Assembly: GCF_015711645.1 (NCBI RefSeq)
Contig: NZ_JABTEX010000003.1
Coordinates: 496,001 to 560,000 of the forward strand
DNA length: 64,000 bases
Direction: 5' to 3'
Source: Planomonospora sp. ID82291
GTDB lineage: Bacteria > Actinomycetota > Actinomycetes > Streptosporangiales > Streptosporangiaceae
The first letter of the stretch is position 1, and every line of letters starts with the position of its first letter. The notes beneath the pieces were generated by a model, which was not told the origin of the DNA, did not search any database, and saw only the letters and a list, made by a program, of their open reading frames with translations. The position numbers and the translations under genes were made by a program. This document shows positions 42,355-52,295 of this stretch, piece after piece.

Positions 42355-43044
42355 TCAATTATCATTATTTATAGAAAGGCTGACGCAGCACTCCCCCGGC
42401 CGCGGATCCGACCGGGCCCGCTCCGGGTCGCGGCCGAGTCCTTCCAGCAGCCCCCGGCACAGCGCCAGGTTCATCGAGCAGACCAGGACCGGGTGCTCCT
42501 CGGCCAGGACGTGGAACGGGCAGTTGCGCAGCCGCAGGCGGCCGTCCTCCTCGTAGGGCTCGTAGCCGCGCCGCCCCAGCACCGCACCGAGCTCCTCGGA
42601 CGGCTCCGGCCCCTGCGCCGCGTCCCCCCGGCCGGCCGGCCCGCCCCGTCCGCCCGCGAACCTGCGCCCGGCCCGCCGCGCGGCCTCCGCGGCCCGCTCG
42701 TCCCCGCCGAGCAGGTCCACCGCCTCGGCCAGCACCAGGGCGAGCGTGCGGTAGTCGCGCGGCGGGACGCTCACCTGCCGCTCCCCCGGCGCACGGCGGT
42801 AGACCTTGGCGGGCCTGCCGCTCCCCGGGCCGGTCCGGTCCCCCAGCCGTTTGAAGCCCGGTTCCAGCAGCCCCGCCTCGACCAGCTTGTCCAGGTGGAA
42901 CGCGGCGAGCGTGCGCTGCACCCCCACCGCCTCGGCCGCCTCGTTCCGTCCCACCTCGCGCCCCTGGGCGACCACGTACTCGTAGACCGCCCGCCGTACG
43001 GGATCGTTCAGGGCCGCCACCGCGCTCAGATCGTCGCCGTTCAC
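42355..43044 (-). CDS. Iron-sulphur-type winged helix-turn-helix regulator (ArsR/SufR-like)
   Basis: 229 residues. N-terminal winged helix (10-70, 'LNDPVRRAVYEYVVAQGREVGRNEAAEAVGVQ'). The C-terminal domain has spaced cysteines: NCPFH, VCSMNLALC and GECCVSL (about 170-225), the arrangement of SufR/ArsR proteins that hold a redox-sensing cluster. GTG 43044; a TAGACT box lies 6 nt before it. Precedes the DUF3291 gene, which it probably regulates. Confidence 0.82.
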   Translation of the reverse strand: MNGDDLSAVAALNDPVRRAVYEYVVAQGREVGRNEAAEAVGVQRTLAAFHLDKLVEAGLLEPGFKRLGDRTGPGSGRPAKVYRRAPGERQVSVPPRDYRTLALVLAEAVDLLGGDERAAEAARRAGRRFAGGRGGPAGRGDAAQGPEPSEELGAVLGRRGYEPYEEDGRLRLRNCPFHVLAEEHPVLVCSMNLALCRGLLEGLGRDPERARSDPRPGECCVSLSINNDN

Positions 43045-43180
43045 GGCCGGAGTCTAGTGCGCCCGCCCCCACCGCCCCGCTCCTCGATCCGGACCGGCCC
43101 GCTCCGGCGAGACCGACCGGGACGGGCCGGACGGCGGACGGCGCAGGGGACGGCGGACGGGGAGAGGCGGAGAGGGGGCC

Positions 43181-44083
43181 TCAGTAGGCGGCGAGCACGT
43201 CCACGACGAAGACGAGGGTGTCGGAGGGCTTGACCAGAGGGGGCAGCCCCTGCCGGTAGCCGAGGGCCGGAGGCACGACCAGCGCGACGCGGCTGCCGAC
43301 CGGGACGCCGGTCAGAGCGCGGTCCCAGCCCGGGATGACCGCGCCCTTGCCGATCCGGAACGCCCTGGGCCGCCCGGCCCGCCAGGTGGAGTCCAGCGCG
43401 GCTCCCGACCCCCAGACCCTGCCCTCGTACTGGACGACGAGGAGCTGACCGGCCTGGGTCCTGGCCCCCCTGCCCCGGATGAGCACCTCGGTCTCCAGGG
43501 CGGCGGGAGGACGGCCGTCGGGCAGGGTGAGGGCGGGCCGTTCCCCGGGGCCACCAATGATCTTCACTCCGGCGAGTTCCCCGGGACCACCGGACCCCTG
43601 CGCGGCGGCGCCGGACGGGAAGGCGCCGAGTACGTCGATCACGTAGAACAGCGTCTCCCCGGCGCTCATCCCGCCGGGCGGATTGGGCCCGTAGCCCTCC
43701 TGCGGCGGGATCGCCGCGACGACGCGGCTGCCGACCCGGTGGCCCTGCAGGGCCTTGCCCACGCCGGTGACCGCCCGGTTCAGCGGGAAGGAGGCGGGCA
43801 CCCCGCCGTCGAAGCTGGACGCCAGCAGGCGGTTGTCCCCGCCGTCCCACACATGCGCGGTGTAGTGGGCGACGACCAGGTCGCCCGGCTCCACCACGGC
43901 GCCGGTCCCGGCCATCTGCTCGCGGACCCGCAGGTCCTCCGGAGGGCCCTCGGCCGGGAAGCGGACCTCCGGCTCGGCGCCGAAGTCACCGCCGACCGTG
44001 ATGTCCGGGCCCGCCCGCCCTCCCGCGGTGCAGCCGCAGGCCAGCGCGAGCGCGAGCACGGCGAGCAGGGCCCGAGGACGCAT
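43181..44083 (-). CDS. FKBP-type peptidyl-prolyl isomerase, two domains, probable lipoprotein
   Basis: 300 residues. N-terminal signal with Cys (LALACGC), not a perfect lipobox, so lipidation is probable but not sure. Two FKBP domains: about 55-155 ('VEPGDLVVAHYTAHVWDGG') and 190-300 ('QAGQLLVVQYEGRVWGSG...FRIGKGAVIPGWDRAL...VALVVPPALGY'). The second looks catalytically complete; the first is degenerate. Extracytoplasmic folding catalyst. Pairs with the next FKBP gene beside pafA. Confidence 0.88.
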   Translation of the reverse strand: MRPRALLAVLALALACGCTAGGRAGPDITVGGDFGAEPEVRFPAEGPPEDLRVREQMAGTGAVVEPGDLVVAHYTAHVWDGGDNRLLASSFDGGVPASFPLNRAVTGVGKALQGHRVGSRVVAAIPPQEGYGPNPPGGMSAGETLFYVIDVLGAFPSGAAAQGSGGPGELAGVKIIGGPGERPALTLPDGRPPAALETEVLIRGRGARTQAGQLLVVQYEGRVWGSGAALDSTWRAGRPRAFRIGKGAVIPGWDRALTGVPVGSRVALVVPPALGYRQGLPPLVKPSDTLVFVVDVLAAY

Positions 44084-44154
44084 CGGCTCCCCCTGGATCG
44101 GTGGACGCGCCCACCCTAACCCGCTATTGGGGGATATGTCAGTAGCGTGCGGCA

Positions 44155-44184
44155 GGCCCGGCCGCGCGGATGCGCGACCGGGCC
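44155..44184. terminator. Hairpin after the second FKBP gene
   Basis: GGCCCGGCCGCGC (44155-44167) pairs with 44172-44184 with one G-T/mismatch and a GGAT loop. It lies about 105 nt past the 44290 stop on the minus strand. Confidence 0.6.
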
Positions 44185-44289
44185 GGTCCTGTCCCCGTCT
44201 GCTCCTGGTTCCGTCCCCGGCCGTCCCCGCTCGGGGCCGCCGTCTCCCGCTCCGCGGGAGGGCGCCGCGACCGGCCGGGCCTGCCGCGC

Positions 44290-45246
44290 CTAGTAGGCGC
44301 CGACGATGTCCACCAGGAAGACGAGGGTGTCGGTGCCCTTGATGCCCGCCTCCGGGCGGCCCTGCTCGCCGTAGCCGAGGTCCGGCGGGATGCTGACCAG
44401 CACGCGGCTGCCGACGGTCTGGCCGACCAGCGTCTGGTCCCAGCCCTTGACGACCTGGCCGACGCCGATCGGGAAGGTCGCCGGCTCACCCCGGCCCCAG
44501 CTGCTGTCGAACTCCTTGTCGGTGCCCCAGATCTTGCCGATGTAGTGGGCCATGAGCTTCTGGCCGGACTTCACCTCGGGACCGGTTCCCTTGATGACGA
44601 CCTTGGAGACCAGCTCCTTGGGCGCCTTCTCCCCGGTCTTGGTGGTCAGCGTGGGCGTCTTTCCGGCCCCCGGGTTCGTCACCTTGACGCCCTTGACACC
44701 GGGGTCGGTCGCCTTGCCGTCCACGGTGACGGGCTTCGGCGGCGGCTGCTCCAGCCCCACCATGTCCAGCACCAGCACCTGGGTCACGTCGGCCTGGCCC
44801 TGCTGCTTGGCCTGCTCCAGCTGCTGCGGGCTCAGACTGTCGGGAGCCACCACGGCGATGTGGCGGCCACCCGGCCGGGCTCCGACGAACGCGTCCTTCA
44901 GAACCGCCGGCAACTGGTCGCTGACCGGGATGGTCTCCGGGGAACCCGTGTCGTAGGTCGACATGGCCGCGGGGTTGGTCTTGCCGTCCCACGTGTAGAC
45001 CGTGTAGTTGACGACGACCTTGTCGCCGACCTTGAACTCCGCTCCGGAGCCGTCCTTGACCGTCTCCTCGACGGACTTCTTCGCGGGCGTGCCCGTCGGG
45101 AAGGTCACCGTCGGCTTCTTGCCGACGTCACCCGTCACCTTGATGCCGCTGCCGGCGGCGGACTCGGTGCCGCTCTGATCGGTGCCGCAGGCTGCGGCGA
45201 ACAACAGAGGCACTGCGGCCAGTACGGCCAGGCTGCGGCGGCGCAT
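44290..45246 (-). CDS. FKBP-type peptidyl-prolyl isomerase lipoprotein
   Basis: 318 residues. Clear lipobox FAAAC (C20). Two FKBP domains: the first (about 55-165) has lost most active-site aromatic residues; the second (about 210-318) is intact ('VKSGQKLMAHYIGKIWGTDKEF...FPIGVGQVVKGWDQTLVGQTVGS'). Common partner of pafA in actinobacteria. Folds secreted proteins outside the membrane. Confidence 0.9.
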   Translation of the reverse strand: MRRRSLAVLAAVPLLFAAACGTDQSGTESAAGSGIKVTGDVGKKPTVTFPTGTPAKKSVEETVKDGSGAEFKVGDKVVVNYTVYTWDGKTNPAAMSTYDTGSPETIPVSDQLPAVLKDAFVGARPGGRHIAVVAPDSLSPQQLEQAKQQGQADVTQVLVLDMVGLEQPPPKPVTVDGKATDPGVKGVKVTNPGAGKTPTLTTKTGEKAPKELVSKVVIKGTGPEVKSGQKLMAHYIGKIWGTDKEFDSSWGRGEPATFPIGVGQVVKGWDQTLVGQTVGSRVLVSIPPDLGYGEQGRPEAGIKGTDTLVFLVDIVGAY

Positions 45247-45372
45247 TCGATATCCCTCAAGCAGACGTCAGGTTCGCGCCACACTATCCGACTGCCGCAT
45301 ACGGCCGGGATAAGCGGTGAAACGTTCATCCCGGCGCACGCTCCGCGCCCGCCGCGGGCGGCGGACCCGCCG

Positions 45373-46731
45373 TCACATGCCCGCGATCAGCTTGTCCACC
45401 CGCTCGTCCACGCTGCGGAACGGGTCCTTGCACAGCACGGTCCGCTGTGCCTGGTCGTTGAGCTTCAGGTGCACCCAGTCGACGGTGAAGTCGCGCCGCT
45501 TCTCCTGCGCGCGCCGGATGAACTCGCCGCGCAGCTTCGCCCGGGTGGTCTGCGGCGGCACCGACTTGGCCTCGAAGATCTTCAGGTCGGAGGCCACCCG
45601 CTCGACCGCCCCGCGCTTCTGCAGCAGGTAGAACAGCCCGCGGCGGCGGTGCACGTCGTGGTAGGCCAGGTCGAGCTGGGCGACCCTCGGGCTGGAGAGC
45701 GGCAGGTCGTACTTGGCGCGGTAGCGTTCGATCAGCTGGTACTTCGTCACCCAGTCGATCTCCCGCGCCACCAGGTCCAGGTTGCCCGTGTCGACCGCGT
45801 TGAGCGTGCGCTCCCACAGCTCCAGCACCCGGTGGCTGATCTCGTCGCCGCCGCGCCGGTCCACGAAGTCGCGGGCCTTGGCGAGGTACTCCTGCTGGAT
45901 CTCCAGCGAGGACGCCTCCCGGCCGTTGGCCAGGCGCACCCGCCGGCGGCCGGTCATGTCGTGGGAGACCTCGCGGATGGCCCGGATGGGGTTCTCCAGC
46001 GACAGGTCGCGCATCACCGTGCCCGCCTCGATCATGCGCAGCACCAGGTCGGTCGCGCCGACCTTGAGCAGCATGGTCGCCTCGCTCATGTTCGAGTCGC
46101 CGACGATGACGTGCAGGCGGCGGAAGCGCTCGGCGTCGGCGTGCGGCTCGTCGCGGGTGTTGATGATCGGCCGCGACCGGGTGGTCGCCGAGGAGACGCC
46201 CTCCCAGATGTGCTCGGCCCGCTGGGAGACGCAGTAGACCGCTCCGCGCGGCGTCTGCAGCACCTTGCCGGCGCCGCAGATGATCTGCCGGGTGACCAGG
46301 AAGGGGATCAGCACGTCCGCCAGGCGGCCGAACTCGCCGTGCCGGCCGACCAGGTAGTTCTCGTGGCAGCCGTAGGAGTTGCCGGCCGAGTCGGTGTTGT
46401 TCTTGAACAGGTAGATGTCGCCGGCGATGCCCTCCTCGCGGAGCCGCTTCTCGGCGTCCAGGAGCAGGCCCTCCAGGATGCGCTCGCCCGCCTTGTCGTG
46501 CGTCACCAGCTCGATGACGTTGTCGCACTCGGGGGTGGCGTACTCCGGGTGGCTGCCGACGTCCAGGTAGAGGCGCGCACCGTTGCGGAGGAAGACGTTG
46601 CTGGACCGGCCCCACGAGACGACCCGGCGGAAAAGGTAGCGGGCGACCTCGTCGGGGGACAGCCGCCGCTGCCCCCGGAACGTGCAGGTGACGCCGTACT
46701 CGTTCTCAAGCCCGAAGATGCGACGATCCAT
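45373..46731 (-). CDS. pafA: Pup--protein ligase
   Basis: 452 residues. Glutamine-synthetase-like carboxylate-amine ligase. '[20 protein letters not shown]' (E9, E11 metal ligands), '[17 protein letters not shown]' with catalytic D57, '[22 protein letters not shown]' and '[31 protein letters not shown]' are all conserved. Activates the C-terminal Glu of Pup with ATP and joins it to substrate lysines. The gene is 97 bp downstream of the 170-residue secreted gene. Confidence 0.97.
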   Translation of the reverse strand: MDRRIFGLENEYGVTCTFRGQRRLSPDEVARYLFRRVVSWGRSSNVFLRNGARLYLDVGSHPEYATPECDNVIELVTHDKAGERILEGLLLDAEKRLREEGIAGDIYLFKNNTDSAGNSYGCHENYLVGRHGEFGRLADVLIPFLVTRQIICGAGKVLQTPRGAVYCVSQRAEHIWEGVSSATTRSRPIINTRDEPHADAERFRRLHVIVGDSNMSEATMLLKVGATDLVLRMIEAGTVMRDLSLENPIRAIREVSHDMTGRRRVRLANGREASSLEIQQEYLAKARDFVDRRGGDEISHRVLELWERTLNAVDTGNLDLVAREIDWVTKYQLIERYRAKYDLPLSSPRVAQLDLAYHDVHRRRGLFYLLQKRGAVERVASDLKIFEAKSVPPQTTRAKLRGEFIRRAQEKRRDFTVDWVHLKLNDQAQRTVLCKDPFRSVDERVDKLIAGM

Positions 46732-46828
46732 TTCCTCACACTATTCGCCGAACCCCTCTCTCGGGAGGGATCAGTGGGGGTTTTCGGTCGCGGACCTTAT
46801 GCCCCCGCCACCGGCGGCGTAAGCGGAG

Positions 46829-47341
46829 TCAGGGAGTGTAGATTTCCCGGAACTTGACGATCTTGCCCTTGTGGACGGTGATCAAGCCGGGCATCCTGTG
46901 CTTCTTCGCGTCGGCCAGCAGCGCCTTGCGGGAGCAGCGCTTGACGCCCAGGCCGGTCTTCGCGCTCACGGTCGTGCCCGCCCTGGCCGTGCCGCAGCCG
47001 AAGGCGCTGAGGTAGACGACGTTCTTGGCGACCGGTGAGGCGTAGGCGGTCGCGTCGCCCTCCGGCGGGCCCACGAAGTAGCCCTCGACGTGCTCGGCGT
47101 TCTTCCACCTGATCGGCTCGTACTCGACGTGGCCGGCGCCGACGTAGGTGATCCAGCCGCGCAGGACGCCGTCCTTGCGGGAGCTGACGCGCTTGGTGAA
47201 GTCGTGGCCCGGGTCACGCTGGAACGAGGTGCCGAAGACCTTGGGGTCGGGGAAGTCCGGGACCGCCGCGGCCTGCGCCGCGGTCGTCCCGGTCAGGGTG
47301 AGGGCGAACGCGGCGCCGGCCGCGGCAAGGGATCGCTTCAT
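46829..47341 (-). CDS. Hypothetical secreted protein between pafA and prcA
   Basis: 170 residues from ATG 47341, no strong SD. Signal peptide 'MKRSLAAAGAAFALTLTGTT' with Ala-x-Ala cleavage near 26-28. Mature protein about 143 residues with two cysteines (FGCGTA, KRCSRK) that could pair, and a central beta-rich stretch ('HVEYEPIRWKNAEHVEGYFVG'). No recognised domain. It interrupts the usual prcA-pafA order. Role unknown. Confidence 0.65.
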   Translation of the reverse strand: MKRSLAAAGAAFALTLTGTTAAQAAAVPDFPDPKVFGTSFQRDPGHDFTKRVSSRKDGVLRGWITYVGAGHVEYEPIRWKNAEHVEGYFVGPPEGDATAYASPVAKNVVYLSAFGCGTARAGTTVSAKTGLGVKRCSRKALLADAKKHRMPGLITVHKGKIVKFREIYTP

Positions 47342-47456
47342 GCCCGGTACGACGCCGCCCCGAGCCGATCGGTTGGACCGAAACGCCGTGATCCGCCTCA
47401 CATGTCCCCGGAAAGGGGTGACGACGGGCCCGCCGCACGCCCTTTCCGGGAAGCGG

Positions 47457-48287
47457 TCAGCCGCCGGAGCCGGTGTCGATGTCGCCCTCGGGGCCGGTCG
47501 CCGGACCGTCCGCCGGACCGGTGCCGCGCTCCGGAGCGGAGACGGCCCCCGGCGCGGACTCCGATTCCTGGGGCGGCGCCTGCGCGGCCGCCCCGGCCGC
47601 GGCCTCGGCGAGCAGCGCCTCCAGCCGGGGGCCGACGAGCCGCTGGAACTTGCGGTGCTCGCGGTTGCGGTCGAGCACCGCCACCTCCAGCTGCCCCACC
47701 GGGGGACGCTCGCCGCCCGGCTCGGTCAGCGCGGCCAGCGCCGCCTCCAGCGCCTGCGCCAGGGTCATGCCCTCCCGGTAGTGCTCCTTGAGCCGGGTGG
47801 TCACCGCCTCCGCCTGGCCGCCCATCGCGGCCATGCCGTGCTCGTCGAAGACCGAGCCGTCGAAGGTCAGCCGGTAGATCGCGTCGGTCTCCGGGGTGTC
47901 GCCGACCTCGGCGACGACCACCTCCACCTCGAACGACTTGATCGACTCGGTGAAGATCTGCCCGAGGTTCTGCGCGTACAGGTTGGCCAGGCCGCGCGCG
48001 GTGACGTCCGAGCGGTCGTAGGTGTAGCCGTTGATGTCGGCGTAGCGGATGCCGCCCAGCCGCAGCGCCTCGAACTCGTTGTAGCGGCCGACCGCGGCGA
48101 ACCCGATCCGGTCGTAGATCTCACTGATCTTGTGCAGGGCCCGGGAGGGGTTGGGGGCGACGAACAGGATGCCGTGCTCGTACTGGAGCACGACCACACT
48201 GCGGCCGCGCGCGATGCCCTTGCGCGCGTAGTCCGCCTTGTCCCGCATGATCTGCTCAGGGGACGCATATCCAAAGGGCATGGACAC
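47457..48287 (-). CDS. prcA: Proteasome alpha subunit
   Basis: 276 residues from GTG 48287 (AGAGGAAGAG SD; ATG 48281 also possible). 'SMPFGYASPEQIMRDKADYA' and 'KGIARGRSVVVLQYEHGILFVAPN' are the alpha signature; 'YDRIGFAAVGRYNEFEALRLGG' and 'ALYAQNL' helices follow. C-terminal 40 residues are disordered, acidic. Forms the outer rings that gate the 20S core. Confidence 0.96.
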   Translation of the reverse strand: MSMPFGYASPEQIMRDKADYARKGIARGRSVVVLQYEHGILFVAPNPSRALHKISEIYDRIGFAAVGRYNEFEALRLGGIRYADINGYTYDRSDVTARGLANLYAQNLGQIFTESIKSFEVEVVVAEVGDTPETDAIYRLTFDGSVFDEHGMAAMGGQAEAVTTRLKEHYREGMTLAQALEAALAALTEPGGERPPVGQLEVAVLDRNREHRKFQRLVGPRLEALLAEAAAGAAAQAPPQESESAPGAVSAPERGTGPADGPATGPEGDIDTGSGG

Positions 48288-48323
48288 CGTGGTGCTCTTC
48301 CTCTCGTGTCAGCGGGGCTCGTG

Positions 48324-49172
48324 TCAGCGCAGCGGGGCGACGGGACCGTCGGGGTTGGTCATGCGGCCGGCCACGGTCGTCTGGACGTACTCGGCGACCT
48401 CGTCGTCGGGCAGCCTGCGGAACCCGTCGGCGGTGATCGTGGCGACCACCGGCCAGATCCTGCGGGTCACGTCGGGCCCGCCGGTCGCCGAGTCGTCGTC
48501 GGCCGCGTCGTACAGCGACTGGATGAGCGCCATCACGGTGTCCTCGGGAGAGGCCCCCTCCCGGTAGAGCTTCTTCAGCGCGCCCCGCGCGAAGATCGAA
48601 CCGGAGCCGATCGCGTGGTGGTGGAACTGCTCGTACGGCCCGCCGCCCACGTCGTAGCTGAAGATCCGGCCGCCGTCGATGTCGGGGTCGTAGGCCGCGA
48701 ACAGCGGCACCACCACCAGGCCCTGCATCGCCATCGCCAGATTGCCGCGGATCATCGTGGCGAGCCGGTTGGCCTTGCCCGCCACCGAGAGCGTGCGGCC
48801 CTCCATCTTCTCGTAGTGCTCCAGCTCCACCCGGTAGAGGCGGGCCATCTCGATGCCGGTGCTCGCCGCCCCGGCGATGCCCATGCACGAGTGGTCGTCG
48901 GTCCGGAAGACCTTCTCGATCTCCCGCTGGGCGATGATGTTGCCGGAGGTGGCCCGGCGGTCTCCGGCCAGCACCACGCCTCCGGCGCAGGTGGCCGCGA
49001 CGATCGTGGTCGCGTGCGCGATCCGGTCGCCGACCGGCGTCGCCAGGTTGTCGTTGCGGCCGGGCAGCAGCTCCGGCGCGTAGGACCCGACGAACTCGGT
49101 GAACGAGGAGTTGCCGGTGTTCGTGAAGATGTGGTTCACCATGCCGGCGGGCAGGTCCCTGTGCGATGCCAC
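48324..49172 (-). CDS. prcB: Proteasome beta subunit
   Basis: 282 residues. Start chosen at GTG 49172, preceded by GGAGGG; the longer ATG 49199 lacks an SD. Propeptide ends at HA, and the mature chain begins [20 protein letters not shown] with nucleophile Thr at about residue 55 (propeptide ~54, close to M. tuberculosis PrcB). The rest ('[20 protein letters not shown]', '[12 protein letters not shown]') is conserved. Catalytic inner ring. Gap of 36 bp to prcA. Confidence 0.96.
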   Translation of the reverse strand: MASHRDLPAGMVNHIFTNTGNSSFTEFVGSYAPELLPGRNDNLATPVGDRIAHATTIVAATCAGGVVLAGDRRATSGNIIAQREIEKVFRTDDHSCMGIAGAASTGIEMARLYRVELEHYEKMEGRTLSVAGKANRLATMIRGNLAMAMQGLVVVPLFAAYDPDIDGGRIFSYDVGGGPYEQFHHHAIGSGSIFARGALKKLYREGASPEDTVMALIQSLYDAADDDSATGGPDVTRRIWPVVATITADGFRRLPDDEVAEYVQTTVAGRMTNPDGPVAPLR

Positions 49173-49421
49173 GCGACTCCCTCCAAGACTTCCGTACATG
49201 TTCGAGCGACGCCGGAGGGCAAGGCCGACAGCCTTCCAGTGTGCTCGCCTAACGCCTGACCCTACTCACCTATCCGTCCCCCATGCACTCCCCTCGATCA
49301 GCCCAGCGCGAACCCGGTCCGCCCGGGTCCCCGTATCCCCGGCATCCCGCCCCCGCCGCGCGCACCGCCGATATCGTGGCCGCGCGGGCAATCATCGGAG
49401 CGGACTCACCCGGGGGGACCC

Positions 49422-52295
49422 ATGACGCCTGACGCCGACGTCACCGGGACCACCGGGACCACCGGGACCACCGGGACCACCGGGATCATCGTCGTCCCGC
49501 ACACCCACTGGGACCGCGAGTGGTACCTGCCCTTCCAGCGCTTCCGCGCCGGGCTGGTCCGCATGCTCGACCGGGTCCTCGACGACCTGGCCGCCGACCC
49601 CGCCCACCGCTTCACCATGGACGGCCAGCTCGCCGCGCTGGAGGACTACCTGGAGGTGCGGCCCGAGCGCAGAGCGCTGGTCGGATCCCTCGTCTCCGGG
49701 GGCCGGCTCGCGGCCGGGCCGTGGCTCGTCCTGGCCGACGCGTTCCTGTGCGCGGGCGAGACCCTCATCCGCAACCTCGAGTACGGCGTGCGCGGCGCCG
49801 AGGCGCTCGGCGGCGCGATGCGCGTCGGCTACCTCCCCGACCAGTTCGGCCACTGCGCCCAGCTGCCGCAGATCCTCCGGCTGGCCGGGTTCGAGCACGC
49901 CTGCCTCTGGCGCGGCGTGCCCGCCCGCGTCGACCGCGCCGCCTTCGCGTGGACCGGCGCGGACGGCAGCACCATCCGCACCCAGTACCTCCCCGGCGGG
50001 TACGGCAACGCCGCCCACCTGCTCAGCGGCCCCGGCGAGGCACTGGCCGACCGGCTGGCCGCCCTCACCGAGGCCCTGCGCCCCTGGCACCCGGACGGCC
50101 CCGTGCTGGCCATGTACGGCAACGACCACACCACCCCCGATCCGGGCATCGCCGCGGCCGGGCTGCGGCTGGCCACCCTCGGCGAGTACCTCGCCGCCCG
50201 CGGCCCGTCCGTCGACGGCCTGCCCGTGGTGGAGGGCGAGCTGCGCTCCCACGCCCGCGCCCACCTCCTGCCCGGCGTCGTCTCCGCCCGCATCCCCGTC
50301 AAGCGGGCCATGGCCCGCGCCGAACGCGTCCTCATCCGCTACGCCGAACCGCTGGCCGCCCTCTGGCCGCCCGGCGACGGCTCCGCCGTCCGGCGGCTCC
50401 TGGACGCGGCCTGGCGCCGCCTCATCGCCTGCAGCGGGCACGACTCCGTCACCGGCTGCGGGTCCGACGAGACCGCCCAGCAGGTCGCCGCCCGCATCGC
50501 CGAGGCCGAGCAGACCGGCCAGGCCGTCGTCGACCTGGTCAGCGCCTCCCTCGCCGACCGGGCCGGCCGCGACCGGCTCGTGACCGTCAACCCCTCCCCC
50601 TTCACCCGGACCGCCCTGGTCCTCGCCGACCTGCCCGAGTCCCGTTCCCGCCTGCTCGGCCCCGACGGGGAACCGGTGCCGCTGCAGCGGCTCGAACTCG
50701 CCCCCACCCTGCTCGACGAGACCGTCGTGGACGACCTCACCCGGCTCCTCGGCCGGATCCACGACCGTGAGGCCTCCGGCCAGGAGATCGTCTCCTGGAG
50801 TGCCGAGGAGGACCTGTTCACCGTCGTCGTGGGCCGCCACGGCTCGCCCGGGTACGACTACGCCGCCCTGCGCCGCGCCGTCCTCGACGGCGCGGCCGCC
50901 CGGCCCGGCCCCTGGCGCGTGCGGACCCTCGCCGAACCGGTCGTCACCGTCGCCGCCCTCGTCACCGTCCCGCCCCTCGGCCGCACCGTCCTGACCGCGG
51001 CCCCCGCCTCCGCCGCCGCGCCTCCCCCTGCGGAACCTCCCGGAGGGCTCCCTCCGGCGGGACCGCCCCCGGCGCAGACACCGCTCCGACCGGAACGGGC
51101 CGCCGCGTCCCGCCCCGCCGCGCCCCCCGCGGCCGGCCACGGCTGGATCCGCCCCGCCGAGGGCGTCCTCGACAACGGACTGCTCCGCGTCGCCGTCGCC
51201 CCCGACGGCACCCTCTCCCTCACCTCCCGCGACGCGCAGGCCCGCGGCGTCGGCCGCATCGTCGATGGCGGCGACGCCGGGGACACCTACGACCACGCGC
51301 CGCCCCGCCGCGACCTCCTGGTCGACGTCCCCGTCTCCGTCGAGGTCGAGAGCGTCTGCGCCGGACCGCTGGTGTCCGTGCTGGAGATCCGGCGCACCTA
51401 CCGCTGGCCCGCCGCGTCCGGAGAGGACGGCCGGTCCGCCGCCACCGAGACCGTCACCGTCACCACCCGCGCCGAGCTCCGCGCGGGCGAGCCGTACCTG
51501 CGGCTGGAGACCTCCTTCGACAACCGCGCCCGCGACCACCGCGTCCGCTGGCACGCCCCGCTCCCCCGGCCCGCCGCCGAGTCCTTCGCCGAGGGGCAGC
51601 TGGCCGTCGTCCGGCGCGGCCTGACCGCCGAGGGCGGCTGCGGCGAGCACCCCCTGCCCACCTTCCCCGCCGAGGGCTTCGTCGCGGCGGGCGGGCTCGC
51701 CGTCCTGCTCGACCAGGTCACCGAGTACGAGCTGACCGGCGGGGAACTCGCCCTGACCCTGCTCCGCTCCGTCGGCCACCTGTCGCGCGACCGCAACGCC
51801 CGTCGCGAACGGCCCGCCGGTCCCCCGCTGCCCACCCCCGCCGCCCAGTGCCCCGGTCCCACCGCGATGCGCTTCGCCGTGCTCCCGCACACGGGCACCT
51901 GGGACGAGGCGGGCCTGCCGCGCCTGGCCGAGGAGTACCGCCACGAACTGCTGGCCGTACCGGGCTCGGGACGCGACGGCCGCGTCCCTCCCGCGGCCGG
52001 CCGCGTGGCGGACACCGTCGGGCGGCTCTCCGTCGGGCGGCTCTCCGTCGGGCGGCTCTCCGTCGAGGGCCCCGGCGTGGTGCTGACCGCGCTGCGCGAG
52101 CGCGGCGGCGCGCTGGAGGTCCGCCTGGTCGCCGAGCATCCCGCCGCCACCGAGGCCGTGATCCGCGGCTCCTTCACCGCCGCCCGCCGCGCCGACCTGC
52201 TCGGCGCGGCGGGCGAGCGGCTGCGGGTCGCCGACGGCGCCGTACGGCTACCGCTGCGCCCCTTCGAGATCGCGACCGTTCACCTGATCAGCTGA
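49422..52295 (+). CDS. GH38 alpha-mannosidase
   Basis: 957 residues. Zinc site H29/D31 of 'PHTHWDREWY', nucleophile D140 in YLPDQFGHCAQLP, and H340 in 'SGHDSVTG' are the expected GH38 ligands. Middle helical bundle and C-terminal beta-sandwich follow, with a proline-rich insertion at about 530-570. The first 20 residues are a TGT repeat. No signal peptide, so it is probably intracellular, removing mannose from N-glycan-like or mannosylated substrates. It is divergent from prcB and ends 8 bp inside the convergent HNH gene. Confidence 0.9.
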   Translation: MTPDADVTGTTGTTGTTGTTGIIVVPHTHWDREWYLPFQRFRAGLVRMLDRVLDDLAADPAHRFTMDGQLAALEDYLEVRPERRALVGSLVSGGRLAAGPWLVLADAFLCAGETLIRNLEYGVRGAEALGGAMRVGYLPDQFGHCAQLPQILRLAGFEHACLWRGVPARVDRAAFAWTGADGSTIRTQYLPGGYGNAAHLLSGPGEALADRLAALTEALRPWHPDGPVLAMYGNDHTTPDPGIAAAGLRLATLGEYLAARGPSVDGLPVVEGELRSHARAHLLPGVVSARIPVKRAMARAERVLIRYAEPLAALWPPGDGSAVRRLLDAAWRRLIACSGHDSVTGCGSDETAQQVAARIAEAEQTGQAVVDLVSASLADRAGRDRLVTVNPSPFTRTALVLADLPESRSRLLGPDGEPVPLQRLELAPTLLDETVVDDLTRLLGRIHDREASGQEIVSWSAEEDLFTVVVGRHGSPGYDYAALRRAVLDGAAARPGPWRVRTLAEPVVTVAALVTVPPLGRTVLTAAPASAAAPPPAEPPGGLPPAGPPPAQTPLRPERAAASRPAAPPAAGHGWIRPAEGVLDNGLLRVAVAPDGTLSLTSRDAQARGVGRIVDGGDAGDTYDHAPPRRDLLVDVPVSVEVESVCAGPLVSVLEIRRTYRWPAASGEDGRSAATETVTVTTRAELRAGEPYLRLETSFDNRARDHRVRWHAPLPRPAAESFAEGQLAVVRRGLTAEGGCGEHPLPTFPAEGFVAAGGLAVLLDQVTEYELTGGELALTLLRSVGHLSRDRNARRERPAGPPLPTPAAQCPGPTAMRFAVLPHTGTWDEAGLPRLAEEYRHELLAVPGSGRDGRVPPAAGRVADTVGRLSVGRLSVGRLSVEGPGVVLTALRERGGALEVRLVAEHPAATEAVIRGSFTAARRADLLGAAGERLRVADGAVRLPLRPFEIATVHLIS
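49443..49484 (+). repeat. 9-bp repeat encoding TGT units
   Basis: ACCGGGACC repeated about 4.5 times at the 5' end of the GH38 gene, encoding (TGT)n directly before the catalytic domain. Confidence 0.9.
52016..52060 (+). repeat. 15-bp repeat (3 copies) encoding VGRLS
   Basis: CGTCGGGCGGCTCTC occurs three times in direct tandem in the C-terminal domain of the GH38 gene, reading VGRLS each time. In-frame. Confidence 0.95.

Noticed and set aside
49173-49199. Upstream ATG for PrcB
   Set aside because: The GGAGGG lies between it and GTG 49172, so the GTG is the real start.
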